The position numbers were made by a program, and so were the translations under genes. From Clostridium tunisiense TJ (GTDB lineage Bacteria; Bacillota; Clostridia; Clostridiales; Clostridiaceae), in NCBI RefSeq assembly GCF_000300195.1, contig NZ_AMQH01000006.1:416393-480392 (forward strand): a DNA stretch of 64,000 nt, in the 5' to 3' direction. The notes under the pieces are model-generated. The model had not been told where the DNA came from. It saw only the letters and a list, made by a program, of their open reading frames with translations, and ran no database searches. This document shows, one piece after another, positions 1 to 7,876 of this stretch. The first letter of the stretch is position 1, and every line of letters starts with the position of its first letter.

Positions 1-1152
1 ACAAATTACTGTGTCAGTAACATTTAATGGAGCATTCATTCCTAAAGTATAGCAGCCTATATCCCCAGCAGCTACTACATCTTTATATTTTGATACCACA
101 TGGAAAATTCCTCTGTGTGGACATCCTGGACATAATACAGGTGGCCTTGATGGAGCTTTTAGTTCAGAACCATAATTTCCCTTACTTTCTTCTCCTAAAA
201 TAGCTCTTCTTATTATATCTGGATTTAATTCTTCACAAATTGGAATTATTTCTTTTCCTAAGCATTTAATACCTAGAGCCTTAACTTCTTTTTCAATATA
301 AGGATCATTTTCCTCTACTACATAAAGCTTTTCTACCTTAGAAGCAAATTCTTTTATCATTTCATCTGGTAGCGGATAGCTAAAACCAATCTTTAAGTAA
401 GAAGCATTATCCCCAAAAACTTCTTTACAATATTGATAAGATATTCCACTAGTTATGATACCAATCTTTGTATCTCCCATTTCAATTCTGTTTAAGCTAC
501 AGTTGTTAGAGTATTTTCTTAGTGCTTCTAATCTTTCTTCTACTTCATAATGTTTTATTTTTGAATGGTTTGGAGTCATAACATATTTTTTTATATTTTT
601 TTCATAAGGTTTAACCTTTACTTCTTTTCTTTCCCCAAGTTCTACTACAGTTTTAGAGTGAGAAATCCTTGTAGTAACTCTAAATAGAACTACTGTATCA
701 TATTTTTCACTTACCTCAAAAGCTTCCCTCATGTAATCAAGACATTCTTGAGAATCTGAAGGCTCAATCATAGCAACTTTAGCATGTGGTGCATAAAGTC
801 TGTTATCTTGCTCATTTTGAGAAGAGTGCATTCCTGGATCATCGGCATTTACAACTACAAAGCCCCCATTTACTCCTTCATATGCCATAGTGAATAGTGG
901 ATCTGCAGCTACGTTTAATCCAACGTGTTTCATGGTAGTCATAGATCTTGCTCCACCAATTGATGCTCCTGATGCTACTTCAAAACCAACCTTTTCGTTA
1001 GGAGCCCATTCTGCATAAACTCCTTCGTATGTAGCAAAGTTTTCTAAAATTTCTGTACTTGGTGTTCCTGGATAAGCTGAGGCAACATGGCATCCTGCTT
1101 CATAGGCACCTCTTGCAATGGCTTCATTACCAGTCATTATAACTTTCTTCAT
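1..1152 (-). CDS. iorA: Indolepyruvate ferredoxin oxidoreductase alpha subunit, C-terminus cut by window edge
   Basis: The first 384 residues of IorA, the thiamine-diphosphate subunit that oxidatively decarboxylates aryl pyruvates (from Trp, Phe, Tyr) to aryl-acetyl-CoA and passes electrons to ferredoxin. The N-terminus has the pyruvate-oxidoreductase signature (SAYPGTPSTEILE), and CPGCPHRG is visible near the left edge. The family is usually about 590 residues, so the TPP-binding part and the C-terminal ferredoxin-like Fe-S domain lie outside the window. The ATG at 1152 has a GGGGG site 7 bases upstream. It lies 243 bp downstream of ptb on the same strand, which suggests that the acyl-CoA it makes may be handed to an acyl phosphotransferase. 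iorB would be expected next, beyond the edge. Family assignment is secure; substrate range is inferred. Confidence 0.93.
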   Translation of the reverse strand, partial: MKKVIMTGNEAIARGAYEAGCHVASAYPGTPSTEILENFATYEGVYAEWAPNEKVGFEVASGASIGGARSMTTMKHVGLNVAADPLFTMAYEGVNGGFVVVNADDPGMHSSQNEQDNRLYAPHAKVAMIEPSDSQECLDYMREAFEVSEKYDTVVLFRVTTRISHSKTVVELGERKEVKVKPYEKNIKKYVMTPNHSKIKHYEVEERLEALRKYSNNCSLNRIEMGDTKIGIITSGISYQYCKEVFGDNASYLKIGFSYPLPDEMIKEFASKVEKLYVVEENDPYIEKEVKALGIKCLGKEIIPICEELNPDIIRRAILGEESKGNYGSELKAPSRPPVLCPGCPHRGIFHVVSKYKDVVAAGDIGCYTLGMNAPLNVTDTVIC

Positions 1153-1395
1153 TTTTTTACCCCCATTTATTTATTCTTTGGAATGGATTAGCTGCTATAA
1201 AACAACAATCCAATCCATCCCCATAAGTGTTTTTACATACATAAAATAATATGAAACTTTTTATATTTAATTACTTTAGAAGAATAATTTCCTGCATAAA
1301 TTACTAATTTTGCTTTGTTTTGATTTATCTTACAACCTTTAAACCTGAAAAATAAAGGAATTATCCCTCCCAAGTTCATATTACCTGGAATCAAA

Positions 1396-2292
1396 TTAAA
1401 CTAATACAGCTCCAAGTGCTATTGAATAAAGCTTAGACTTAGCACTATCTGCTCTTGAAACTAAAACTACTGGACACTTAGCACCAACAATAACTCCAGC
1501 ACTTTCTGCTTGAGCAAAGTAAGTTAAAGATTTCCCTAAGAAATTACCAGCTTCAATATTTGGAACTAATAATATATCTGTTTCCCCTGCAACCTCACTT
1601 ACAATTCCTTTATGATGTGCAGCTTCCTTAGAAATAGCATTATCTAGTGCTAATGGTCCATCTATAATGCAACCTTTAATTTGTCCTCTTTTATTCATAG
1701 TAGCTAAAGCTGCTGCATCTAAAGTTGCTTGCATTGAAGGATTAACTACTTCTACAGCACAAATTGGTGCAACCATTGGCTTCTCTATTTGTAGTGAATG
1801 AGCAACCTTTACTGCATTATTAATTATTCCAATCTTGTCCTTTAACTCTGGATAAGGTACCATACCTCCATCAGTTAAAAATAATAACTTGTGATAAGTT
1901 GGTACTTCATAGATCATCACATGAGATAAAAGATTGTTTGTTTTAAGTCCAGCTTCTTTATTTAGTACAGCCTTTAGTAAATCAGCAGTTCCTAAAATCC
2001 CCTTCATTAAAAACTGTGCTTCTCCCCTACTTACAAGGTCCACTGCTTTTGCAGCAGCTTTATTAATATCACACTCGTCCTCAATTCTCATATTAGATAA
2101 ATCTAAGTTTAATTCTTCTCCTAGAGATAATATTTTTGTCTTATCCCCAACTAATATAGCATCAACTATGTTATCCTTTACAGCTTGTACCACTGCTTCT
2201 AAAACAACCTTATCTTGGGCTGCAGCAATGGCTATAGTTTTCTTTTGTCTTTCCTTAGCTAAGCTAATGAGTTCTTCTAACTTTCTTATCAT
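1396..2292 (-). CDS. ptb: Phosphate butyryltransferase (phosphate acyltransferase family)
   Basis: A 298-residue protein of the phosphate acetyl/butyryltransferase family, matching the usual Ptb length of about 300. It exchanges CoA for phosphate on butyryl-CoA or a related acyl-CoA, giving the acyl phosphate from which a kinase makes ATP. The N-terminal part (VGDKTKI, SRGEAQFLMKG) and the glycine-rich C-terminal segment (VPNIEAGNFLGKSL) are typical. The start at 2292 has AAGGGGTG five bases upstream. No butyrate kinase gene is next to it here; iorA follows instead, so the true substrate may be branched or aryl acyl-CoA from amino-acid fermentation. That is an inference from context. A strong sigma-A promoter and a leader hairpin precede the gene. 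Confidence 0.88.
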   Translation of the reverse strand: MIRKLEELISLAKERQKKTIAIAAAQDKVVLEAVVQAVKDNIVDAILVGDKTKILSLGEELNLDLSNMRIEDECDINKAAAKAVDLVSRGEAQFLMKGILGTADLLKAVLNKEAGLKTNNLLSHVMIYEVPTYHKLLFLTDGGMVPYPELKDKIGIINNAVKVAHSLQIEKPMVAPICAVEVVNPSMQATLDAAALATMNKRGQIKGCIIDGPLALDNAISKEAAHHKGIVSEVAGETDILLVPNIEAGNFLGKSLTYFAQAESAGVIVGAKCPVVLVSRADSAKSKLYSIALGAVLV

Positions 2293-2351
2293 AGTTTCAC
2301 CCCTTGATTATAAATAAAAAATTAAATACAAGTTGTTATGCAAACCAATAA

Positions 2352-2381
2352 AGTTACATAGCAATTTATTGCTATGTAACT
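2352..2381 (-). promoter_or_regulatory. Perfect 13-bp inverted repeat in the ptb leader
   Basis: Arms AGTTACATAGCAA and TTGCTATGTAACT surround a 4-base loop, between the ptb promoter and its start codon. No T-run follows on either strand, so it does not look like a terminator. It could be an operator for a repressor acting just downstream of transcription start, or a leader RNA hairpin. Confidence 0.55.
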
Positions 2382-2433
2382 ATGGACACATAAAAGATGT
2401 ATATTTCTAAAAATTTCTTATATTCACAATTTT

Positions 2434-2462
2434 AGTATAAACTTTTTGCTATTTTTCGTCAA
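2434..2462 (-). promoter_or_regulatory. Sigma-A promoter of ptb
   Basis: On the minus strand TTGACG, a 17-base spacer and TATACT. Transcription would start near 2427, giving a leader of about 135 bases that contains the 2352-2381 hairpin. Confidence 0.75.
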
Positions 2463-2648
2463 TTTTACCTGCTAAAGTAAAATGCCTGTAAGCAAGTTTT
2501 TTTTATTTATTCATAAATACATAGAGTTTAAATTGTATTTAATAAATTTCTTTTACTATAGTTTATTTAAATTACATTACTATTCGGTGATCATAAAAAT
2601 TCTTTTTAAATCAAGAATACTTATTTACTCCAATCTGTTTTTAAGCAA

Positions 2649-2674
2649 GAAAAAAACAGGGTTATCTCCCTGTT
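2649..2674 (-). terminator. Rho-independent terminator (second of a tandem pair)
   Basis: The stem AACAGGG/CCCTGTT with a 6-base loop is followed on the minus strand by a run of T. It lies about 50 bp beyond another terminator after the esterase gene and probably backs it up. Nothing recognisable is encoded between 2463 and 2723. Confidence 0.7.
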
Positions 2675-2723
2675 AATAATTTGTTTTATAATAAACTTAT
2701 CCAATTTGGATTTTCGATATAAT

Positions 2724-2760
2724 AAAAAACACCCATAGATTTGATATGCACAAATCTATG
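2724..2760 (-). terminator. Rho-independent terminator of the sfp-esterase unit
   Basis: A perfect 10-bp stem (CATAGATTTG/CAAATCTATG, 7-base loop) followed by GGTGTTTTTTATT on the minus strand, 11 bp after the esterase stop codon. Confidence 0.85.
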
Positions 2761-2771
2761 AATGCCTCCTC

Positions 2772-3539
2772 TTACAGATGTTCTTTTAACCATGTAACTG
2801 CGTCTTCTATCATTCCCATTGTTATCTTATGATTTATATTTGCAACCTCAATTAATCGAAGATTACTTGGATTTTTTGTATATAGTGGGCTTACTTTATC
2901 ATAAAATAACCTTTGAGTTTCAATTGGTACTGAAGTATCTTGTACTCCATGCAATATTAAAATGGCTTTTTCTTTTATTCTGTCGCCATTGTTTGCTGGG
3001 TCATATGATTTTACAATTCGATTATCTTCGTCACTAGGTGGTGGCATATGATTTCTTTTAATAGCTTCTTGCCAAGCAAATGTTCCATTAAGTCCGATAA
3101 GGCATTTCACATTCAGGTTTTCGACCATAACTCCCCCCGCAGTAATTGCCCCCATAGAACTTCCCATAATTCCAATCCTTTTAGCATCAGCATCATGCTC
3201 TCTTATAATTGTATCTATAAACTGCTTAGACTCCTTAATGCTTTGAATTATTATTTTCCACAAATATCTATCACAATTTTCAATATTATCATGATCTATA
3301 GCATCTCTTTCCCCGTGATGTAAAGCATCTGGGACAACAATCTGATATCCGTAAGCAGCAATTGTCATTGCATTAAATCTTATAAATTCTTTACTTGAAT
3401 GCCATCCATGATAAAATATTACTGTTGGTAATACTCCTCCATACCCATTTGGTCTAAATTTTAAAAATGGAATACCGTTTGCTTCCTCTCTTGTAATTGA
3501 AATGAAATTATTTTCATATTGAAAAATTGACCAACCCAT
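2772..3539 (-). CDS. Alpha/beta-hydrolase (YitV-like esterase)
   Basis: A 255-residue cytoplasmic alpha/beta-hydrolase. It shows the HGW oxyanion region near residue 44, the nucleophile elbow GSSMG (Ser128), an acid Asp201 in HGVQDTSVP and a C-terminal His237 in the INHKIT segment, so the catalytic triad is complete. Length and layout resemble Bacillus YitV and the dienelactone hydrolase/prolyl-oligopeptidase-like group. The substrate is unknown. It starts 11 bp after the phosphopantetheinyl transferase gene and shares its tandem terminators, so the two form one transcript. A thioesterase-like role beside a carrier-protein-modifying enzyme is tempting, but that is only inference. Confidence 0.85.
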   Translation of the reverse strand: MGWSIFQYENNFISITREEANGIPFLKFRPNGYGGVLPTVIFYHGWHSSKEFIRFNAMTIAAYGYQIVVPDALHHGERDAIDHDNIENCDRYLWKIIIQSIKESKQFIDTIIREHDADAKRIGIMGSSMGAITAGGVMVENLNVKCLIGLNGTFAWQEAIKRNHMPPPSDEDNRIVKSYDPANNGDRIKEKAILILHGVQDTSVPIETQRLFYDKVSPLYTKNPSNLRLIEVANINHKITMGMIEDAVTWLKEHL

Positions 3540-3550
3540 CTTTTGCTCTC

Positions 3551-4255
3551 CTACCTATTCAATATTAAATCCAATATATTTTCAATTAAACAATTTTGCT
3601 CTAATCTTATTATGTTATTTGAAATTTTTTTATTTAATGAACATACAGCTACTTTATAACCCAAATCTATATCAAACAATTTAAAAGTATATTCCTTATT
3701 TTCACTGTTACTAATCACTTTAATATTTTCATATTGATCTATTTCAATTGAAAATGACTTTAAAGGCATTGATAACCCTTGTCCACAAAATTTGATATAG
3801 CTCTCTTTTAAGGTCCATATTTCATAAAATCTATCTAATTTAGATTTCGAATCTTTATTGGCAATATACTGAAATTCCTTTTCTGTAAAAAAGTTTTTAG
3901 CTATCTCTTCAAACTCCAGGTGTTTTATCTCTTCAATATCTACTCCTATAGGTTTATCATCAATTGCACATAATACATACTCCCCCGAATGAGATATATT
4001 AAAATTAAAATTTGGATAGCCTTTCAGATATGGCTTGCCATATTGATTTTTATTGAATCTTATATGTTTATTATTAATCTTTAGGTTTTCAATAACTATT
4101 TTTCTTATTAATATTTCCCCAATCAGCGTTCTAATCTTATCTTTTTTATTAATCAACTTTTTAATTTTATAACTTTTTTCTGAATCAATTAGTAAACATA
4201 GCTTATCCAGTTCTTCTTCACTAATATCAAAAATTTTTACAACATAAATCTCCAT
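3551..4255 (-). CDS. 4'-phosphopantetheinyl transferase, Sfp type
   Basis: Transfers phosphopantetheine from CoA to a serine of a carrier protein. The start at 4255 is chosen because GATGGAGAACTTT precedes it with a good Shine-Dalgarno and the protein (234 residues) then begins MEIYVVKI, like Sfp; 27 extra residues upstream would have no ribosome binding site. Visible motifs are ISHSGEYVLCAI, GVDIEEI (Mg-binding Asp106 and Glu108) and WTLKESYIK (Trp147, Lys150, Glu151). The Sfp subfamily usually serves non-ribosomal peptide, polyketide or lipid carrier proteins, and no such system is in this window. It is upstream of the esterase in one operon. Confidence 0.9.
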   Translation of the reverse strand: MEIYVVKIFDISEEELDKLCLLIDSEKSYKIKKLINKKDKIRTLIGEILIRKIVIENLKINNKHIRFNKNQYGKPYLKGYPNFNFNISHSGEYVLCAIDDKPIGVDIEEIKHLEFEEIAKNFFTEKEFQYIANKDSKSKLDRFYEIWTLKESYIKFCGQGLSMPLKSFSIEIDQYENIKVISNSENKEYTFKLFDIDLGYKVAVCSLNKKISNNIIRLEQNCLIENILDLILNR

Positions 4256-4553
4256 AAAGTTCTCCATCATAAACTTTTTATCTTGATATACTTCAAAATA
4301 TTTCATAATAATTAATACATTTCCATTAACTAACATTATACATCATATTTACTAATTTATTATTATCTTTAAATATTTATAAAAACATATAGTTTCATAT
4401 CTTTTTGTGAACTTAACCTTTGTTTCTTCCTTTTAAAATGCCTACTAAAATCTCCTAATTCTTTTCAAGAAGGAATTATAAAATAAATAATTTAAATAAC
4501 GAAGGGGTTGGTTTTGAAAGAATTCATTTTGAAAAAATTCATCAAAGCATAGA
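4256..4553. other. Intergenic region upstream of the phosphopantetheinyl transferase
   Basis: No gene seen. A TATAAT (minus strand, 4335-4340) lies about 80 bp upstream of the chosen start at 4255 and overlaps the alternative start at 4336, which supports the shorter protein. No convincing -35 box was found. Confidence 0.4.
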
Positions 4554-4630
4554 AAAAAGCTATGATATTCTAAAATTAAAGTATGTTCTTAAAAGAATAC
4601 ACTGTAATAATTTAGGTTATCATAGCTTTT
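4554..4630 (-). terminator. Nested hairpin terminator after aroD
   Basis: Outer arms AAAAGCTATGATA and TATCATAGCTTTT enclose about 50 bases that contain a second inverted repeat (AAGAATAC with a bulged partner). On the minus strand the outer stem ends in a run of six T. It starts 18 bp after the aroD stop. The long branched top is unusual for a plain terminator. Confidence 0.65.
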
Positions 4631-4648
4631 AATATTTTATTACACTCA

Positions 4649-5416
4649 TTAATAATTATACTGATGAATTGTATCAATAATCTTTCTTAACTCCTCTACT
4701 GGAACTTGCCCAGGAGCAGACATTTCCTTTCCTGACCCAAAGGTTATATCCGAACCAAAAATTTCACCAGAAATTCTGCTAATTAGCCCCATATTTCCCA
4801 TAGCCATTGTAATAATAGGTATATTCCCGTAACCCTCTTTCATAATTCTAGAGGCATCTAGTAAGTTAATCACATCTTCAGTGGAATTGGGCATCACTGC
4901 AACCTTAAAAATGTGCGCCCCTAAACTAACAGCTCTTTGATATCTATCTAGAATTTCATCTTTAGAAGGAGTTTTTTCAAAGTCATGAGCAGATAAAATA
5001 ACAGCAACTCCATTTTCTTCAGCAGTTGAAATTATTTCTTCAATATGCTTCTCATCATTGAATAGCTCAATATCAACTATATCAATTAATTTTGTTCTTA
5101 TTATTTCTTTATTTAACTTTAAATAATATTCTCTAGTAACTTCTTTTTCTCCACCCTCTTTAAGGCTACGAAAGGTAAAGATAATAGGTATATCAGTTAA
5201 TAGCTTCCTGATTTCTTGCAGTACAGTCTTAATTTTATCTATATTTAAAAAGTCATCATAAAAATCAACTCGCCACTCTACTAAATCCAAAGGTAATTCC
5301 TTTAAGTAACTTGCCTCTTCCATAAGTTCTTCAAGACTCTTTCCTACCAAGGGTGCACAAATTTTTGGAATACCTTCTCCAATTGCAACATTTCTAACCT
5401 TAACCACACTCTTCAT
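4649..5416 (-). CDS. aroD: 3-dehydroquinate dehydratase, type I
   Basis: Dehydrates 3-dehydroquinate to 3-dehydroshikimate in the shikimate pathway by a Schiff-base mechanism. The 255-residue length is typical of type I. The catalytic set is visible: the EWR motif at 47-49, His144 in LSAHDF, Schiff-base Lys171 in FKVAVMP, Arg214 in GLISR and the C-terminal APGQVPVEEL. The ATG at 5416 follows AAGGAAGG. It stands alone: neighbours are unrelated and no other aro gene is in the window, so it appears monocistronic with its own terminator. Confidence 0.95.
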   Translation of the reverse strand: MKSVVKVRNVAIGEGIPKICAPLVGKSLEELMEEASYLKELPLDLVEWRVDFYDDFLNIDKIKTVLQEIRKLLTDIPIIFTFRSLKEGGEKEVTREYYLKLNKEIIRTKLIDIVDIELFNDEKHIEEIISTAEENGVAVILSAHDFEKTPSKDEILDRYQRAVSLGAHIFKVAVMPNSTEDVINLLDASRIMKEGYGNIPIITMAMGNMGLISRISGEIFGSDITFGSGKEMSAPGQVPVEELRKIIDTIHQYNY

Positions 5417-5648
5417 ATGAATCCTTCCTTTTATATCTTTGTGTATATTTTATCATAAAGAATAACTTTTTCTTTAAGTTTTTAATATTATTTCAAAATC
5501 CTTCTTCTTTTTACACCTCTTTACCAAACTGTGTAATATACTATAATAAAATACTTATTTTTCTTTACATTAGTTTAGTGAACAACAATGCCTTTTATAC
5601 ATAATGTTATTTTATATAGATAAGTATTTAATCAAAGGGGATGATTTA

Positions 5649-6149
5649 GTGGAAAATTTGCTACATAAAAAAACATTGATAATAAGCTTTGTGGTCTTCC
5701 TACTAATAGTTATGTCTGCTTTATATTTTTCAAACAAAATAAGTTTGCGAACTTATAAAATTGCTCACTCATGGGCAATAGATGTAAAGGACCCAACGCA
5801 GGTATATGATAATTCAGATTTTATTTTTATTGGAACAGTAGAAAAACAGGTTGGAACAATAACTTATGGCAACTTCCCAGAAACTCAATTTTCTGTAAAG
5901 GTTCATCAGGTTATTAAAGGGAATATAAAAAATACTATCATTGTAAACCAAGAAGGTGGTATAAAGAATTATACATTGACAATAGCAGAAGGAGATAAGT
6001 TGCTGATTCCTGGTGAGAAATATTTACTTATAGGCAAGTTTGACAAAGAAACTAACATTTACACTGTACTACCAGTATACGGTGATGTTCTAATAAGTGA
6101 TGATTTAGATATCCAAAAGCACGTGGATACATTTAGCAAATTTAACTAA
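5649..6149 (+). CDS. Membrane-anchored protein of unknown function
   Basis: About 166 residues. The GTG at 5649 is chosen because AAAGGGGA lies 8 bases upstream; a longer reading frame from 5604 lacks a site. After a short basic start (ENLLHKK) comes one hydrophobic segment (about residues 8-27), which may be a signal anchor or uncleaved signal, so the rest should lie outside the membrane. The soluble part is rich in beta-strand pattern (FIFIGTVEKQVG, VKVHQVIKG, YLLIGKFD) and contains no cysteine or catalytic motif that I recognise. I do not recognise the family. It is a single gene convergent with the FMN oxidase gene. Confidence 0.65.
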   Translation: MENLLHKKTLIISFVVFLLIVMSALYFSNKISLRTYKIAHSWAIDVKDPTQVYDNSDFIFIGTVEKQVGTITYGNFPETQFSVKVHQVIKGNIKNTIIVNQEGGIKNYTLTIAEGDKLLIPGEKYLLIGKFDKETNIYTVLPVYGDVLISDDLDIQKHVDTFSKFN

Positions 6150-6204
6150 TACAAAAATAGTGTTATCTCCTACTTTGTTTTAGAGTAGCCCTTTTTACTA
6201 TAAG

Positions 6205-6245
6205 CAAAAAATCAAGAGTAGATCTTCTTTTAAGAAGCCTACTCT
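6205..6245 (-). terminator. Terminator of the FMN hydroxy-acid oxidase gene
   Basis: A long stem AGAGTAG..CTTCTT / AAGAAG..CTACTCT is followed on the minus strand by TTGATTTTTT. It sits between convergent genes and may serve both. Confidence 0.75.
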
Positions 6246-6264
6246 CTTTTAATTGATATTCTAT

Positions 6265-7284
6265 TTATTTTCTAAATATAACTCTACCATCTATATTTTT
6301 AACATCCTTACAGCCTGTTAAAACCATAGCTGATTTTAGTTCTCCCTTTAATTCTTCTACATAAGTCTTAACTCCTTCAGTCTGTCCTCCAAAGGAAGCT
6401 GTAACGAAAGGTCTTCCAATAAGTACTGCGTCAGCACCTAGAGCAATAAACTTAAGTACATCTACTCCAGTTCTTACTCCTCCATCTGCTAGGATAGTTA
6501 CTTTTCCTTTTACAGCATTAGCAATATCCTCTAAAACCTCAGCTACTCCTGGAGTTTGATCTAATACTCTTCCTCCATGATTTGATACTACTATAGCATC
6601 TACTCCTGCCTCCACTGCTAGTAGAGCTTCGTCTACTGTCATGATTCCTTTAAGGATAAATGGAAGTTTAGTACTTTTTACTAATTCTTTTATGTCTTCA
6701 ACAGTTTTAGGCATTACTGGTTTTCCGTGAAGAGCTAGGGTTATAAGCCCACAAGCATCTATGTCCATTCCTACTGCGAAGGCTCCAGCTTCTTCAGCCA
6801 TTTTTATCTTTTTAATTACATTTTCATTTTCCCAAGGTTTAATAAATACAATCCCTTGTCCCTCAGCTTTCTTTAAAGCTTGAAGATTAGTAATCAGGAA
6901 GGAGTCCACTGCTGTATCCCCTACCATTGGATATATGCCTGCATTTAAGCATCCATCAATTACCCAGGATATATACTCTTCCTCAGTAAATTTTCCACCC
7001 ATGTTTAAAGTAGTTCCTGAAACAGGTGCTGCAAACACTGGAATATCTAGCTTTTTACCAAATAGTTCAATTGAGGTATCAGGATTTTTAGCATCATGAA
7101 TTACTCTCATGTTTAGCTTATATTTATTTAAAGCATCAATATTTACCTTAAAGGCATCTCCTGAGCCTTTACCACCCATTCCAGGCACTTGTCCAGCACA
7201 AGCAACTCCATTACAAACTGGACAAACTTTGCAACTATTGTTAAGGTTTTCTCTAGCAGCTTTTCTTACTTCTTTAATATTCAT
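6265..7284 (-). CDS. FMN-dependent alpha-hydroxy-acid oxidase/dehydrogenase with N-terminal Cys cluster
   Basis: A TIM-barrel flavoprotein of the lactate/glycolate oxidase family. Visible are the substrate/FMN region VVSNHGGR, the phosphate-binding segment ILADGGVRTG and IGRPF, and a barrel lysine in FILKGIM. The start at 7284 follows GGAGGG with 7-base spacing and gives 339 residues. Unlike classical family members it begins with four cysteines, at 18, 21, 24 and 29 (CKVCPVCNGVAC), which could bind a metal or Fe-S cluster and pass electrons to something other than oxygen. In an anaerobe a dehydrogenase role is more plausible than an oxidase role. The physiological substrate cannot be read from the sequence. 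Confidence 0.82.
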   Translation of the reverse strand: MNIKEVRKAARENLNNSCKVCPVCNGVACAGQVPGMGGKGSGDAFKVNIDALNKYKLNMRVIHDAKNPDTSIELFGKKLDIPVFAAPVSGTTLNMGGKFTEEEYISWVIDGCLNAGIYPMVGDTAVDSFLITNLQALKKAEGQGIVFIKPWENENVIKKIKMAEEAGAFAVGMDIDACGLITLALHGKPVMPKTVEDIKELVKSTKLPFILKGIMTVDEALLAVEAGVDAIVVSNHGGRVLDQTPGVAEVLEDIANAVKGKVTILADGGVRTGVDVLKFIALGADAVLIGRPFVTASFGGQTEGVKTYVEELKGELKSAMVLTGCKDVKNIDGRVIFRK

Positions 7285-7355
7285 GAAAAATCCCTCCATC
7301 ATAAGTTATAATTTAATCTATTTTTTATAATTATTTTATATAACACTTATAGTAG

Positions 7356-7386
7356 CTTAAGGCATGTAAAAATAAATACAACTAAA
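7356..7386 (+). repeat. Partial copy of a dispersed palindromic element
   Basis: CTTAAGGCATGTAAAAATAA and the following bases match one end of the element at 54340-54415. Only this half is present. It abuts the DUF523 stop codon. Confidence 0.45.
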
Positions 7387-7855
7387 AACTATTTTCCTCA
7401 AAGCATTTTTCTAGTTCCTCTTCTGTATAAACCTTAATGCCATTTCTTAGGAGGAGTTCCGCAGCAACTCCATTGCCAGGCTTTTTATTACCACTGAAGG
7501 TTCCATCATAAATAATTCCTTTTCCACAAGAAGGGCTTCTTGCTTTTAAAATAGCAACTTTTGCCTCTACAGCCTTTGCAATTTTAAAGGTTTCTATGGC
7601 TCCTTTTATAAACTCCCCTGTTACATCATCATTTTCATCGGTTCCTTTAACTCTAGCTTTTCCATCTAATACTAAAGCTCCATCCCCTTCAATGATTTCA
7701 TGAGCAACTCTAGGAGTTTCTTGCCCTCCAAGCTGTTCTGGGCATACAGGAATAGCCTTGCCTTCTTGTAACAACTTAAGTACTTTTTCATTTAAGTTAT
7801 TGCCACCATCATATTTGCAGTTAATACCACAAAGACATCCACTTACTAAGATCAC
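7382..7855 (-). CDS. DUF523 family protein (possible Fe-S desulfidase)
   Basis: A 157-residue DUF523 protein. It carries the conserved cysteines of the family: SGCLCGINCKYDG at the N-terminus, PVCPEQLGG near 57 and SPSCGKG near 109. A bacterial member of this family, TudS, has been described as a [4Fe-4S] thiouracil desulfidase, so a sulfur-removing activity on a thiolated base is a reasonable guess; direct evidence here is only the cysteine pattern. GTG start at 7855 with GAGG seven bases upstream. It lies 21 bp downstream of mutS2, probably co-transcribed. Confidence 0.8.
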   Translation of the reverse strand: MILVSGCLCGINCKYDGGNNLNEKVLKLLQEGKAIPVCPEQLGGQETPRVAHEIIEGDGALVLDGKARVKGTDENDDVTGEFIKGAIETFKIAKAVEAKVAILKARSPSCGKGIIYDGTFSGNKKPGNGVAAELLLRNGIKVYTEEELEKCFEENSF

Positions 7856-7876
7856 TTTATCACCTCAAAAATCCCT

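Noticed and set aside
1153..1395. Butyrate kinase or terminator between ptb and iorA
   Set aside because: Too short for a gene; one imperfect stem (GGAATGGATT with AATCCATCCC) has a long loop and no T-run.
1934..2317. 127-codon frame opposite ptb
   Set aside because: A shadow of ptb on the other strand; ptb is a complete known enzyme with a good promoter.
2482..2676. 64-codon plus-strand frame
   Set aside because: Very rich in Phe, Leu, Tyr and Lys as expected of A+T-rich noncoding DNA; runs through a terminator and lacks a ribosome binding site.
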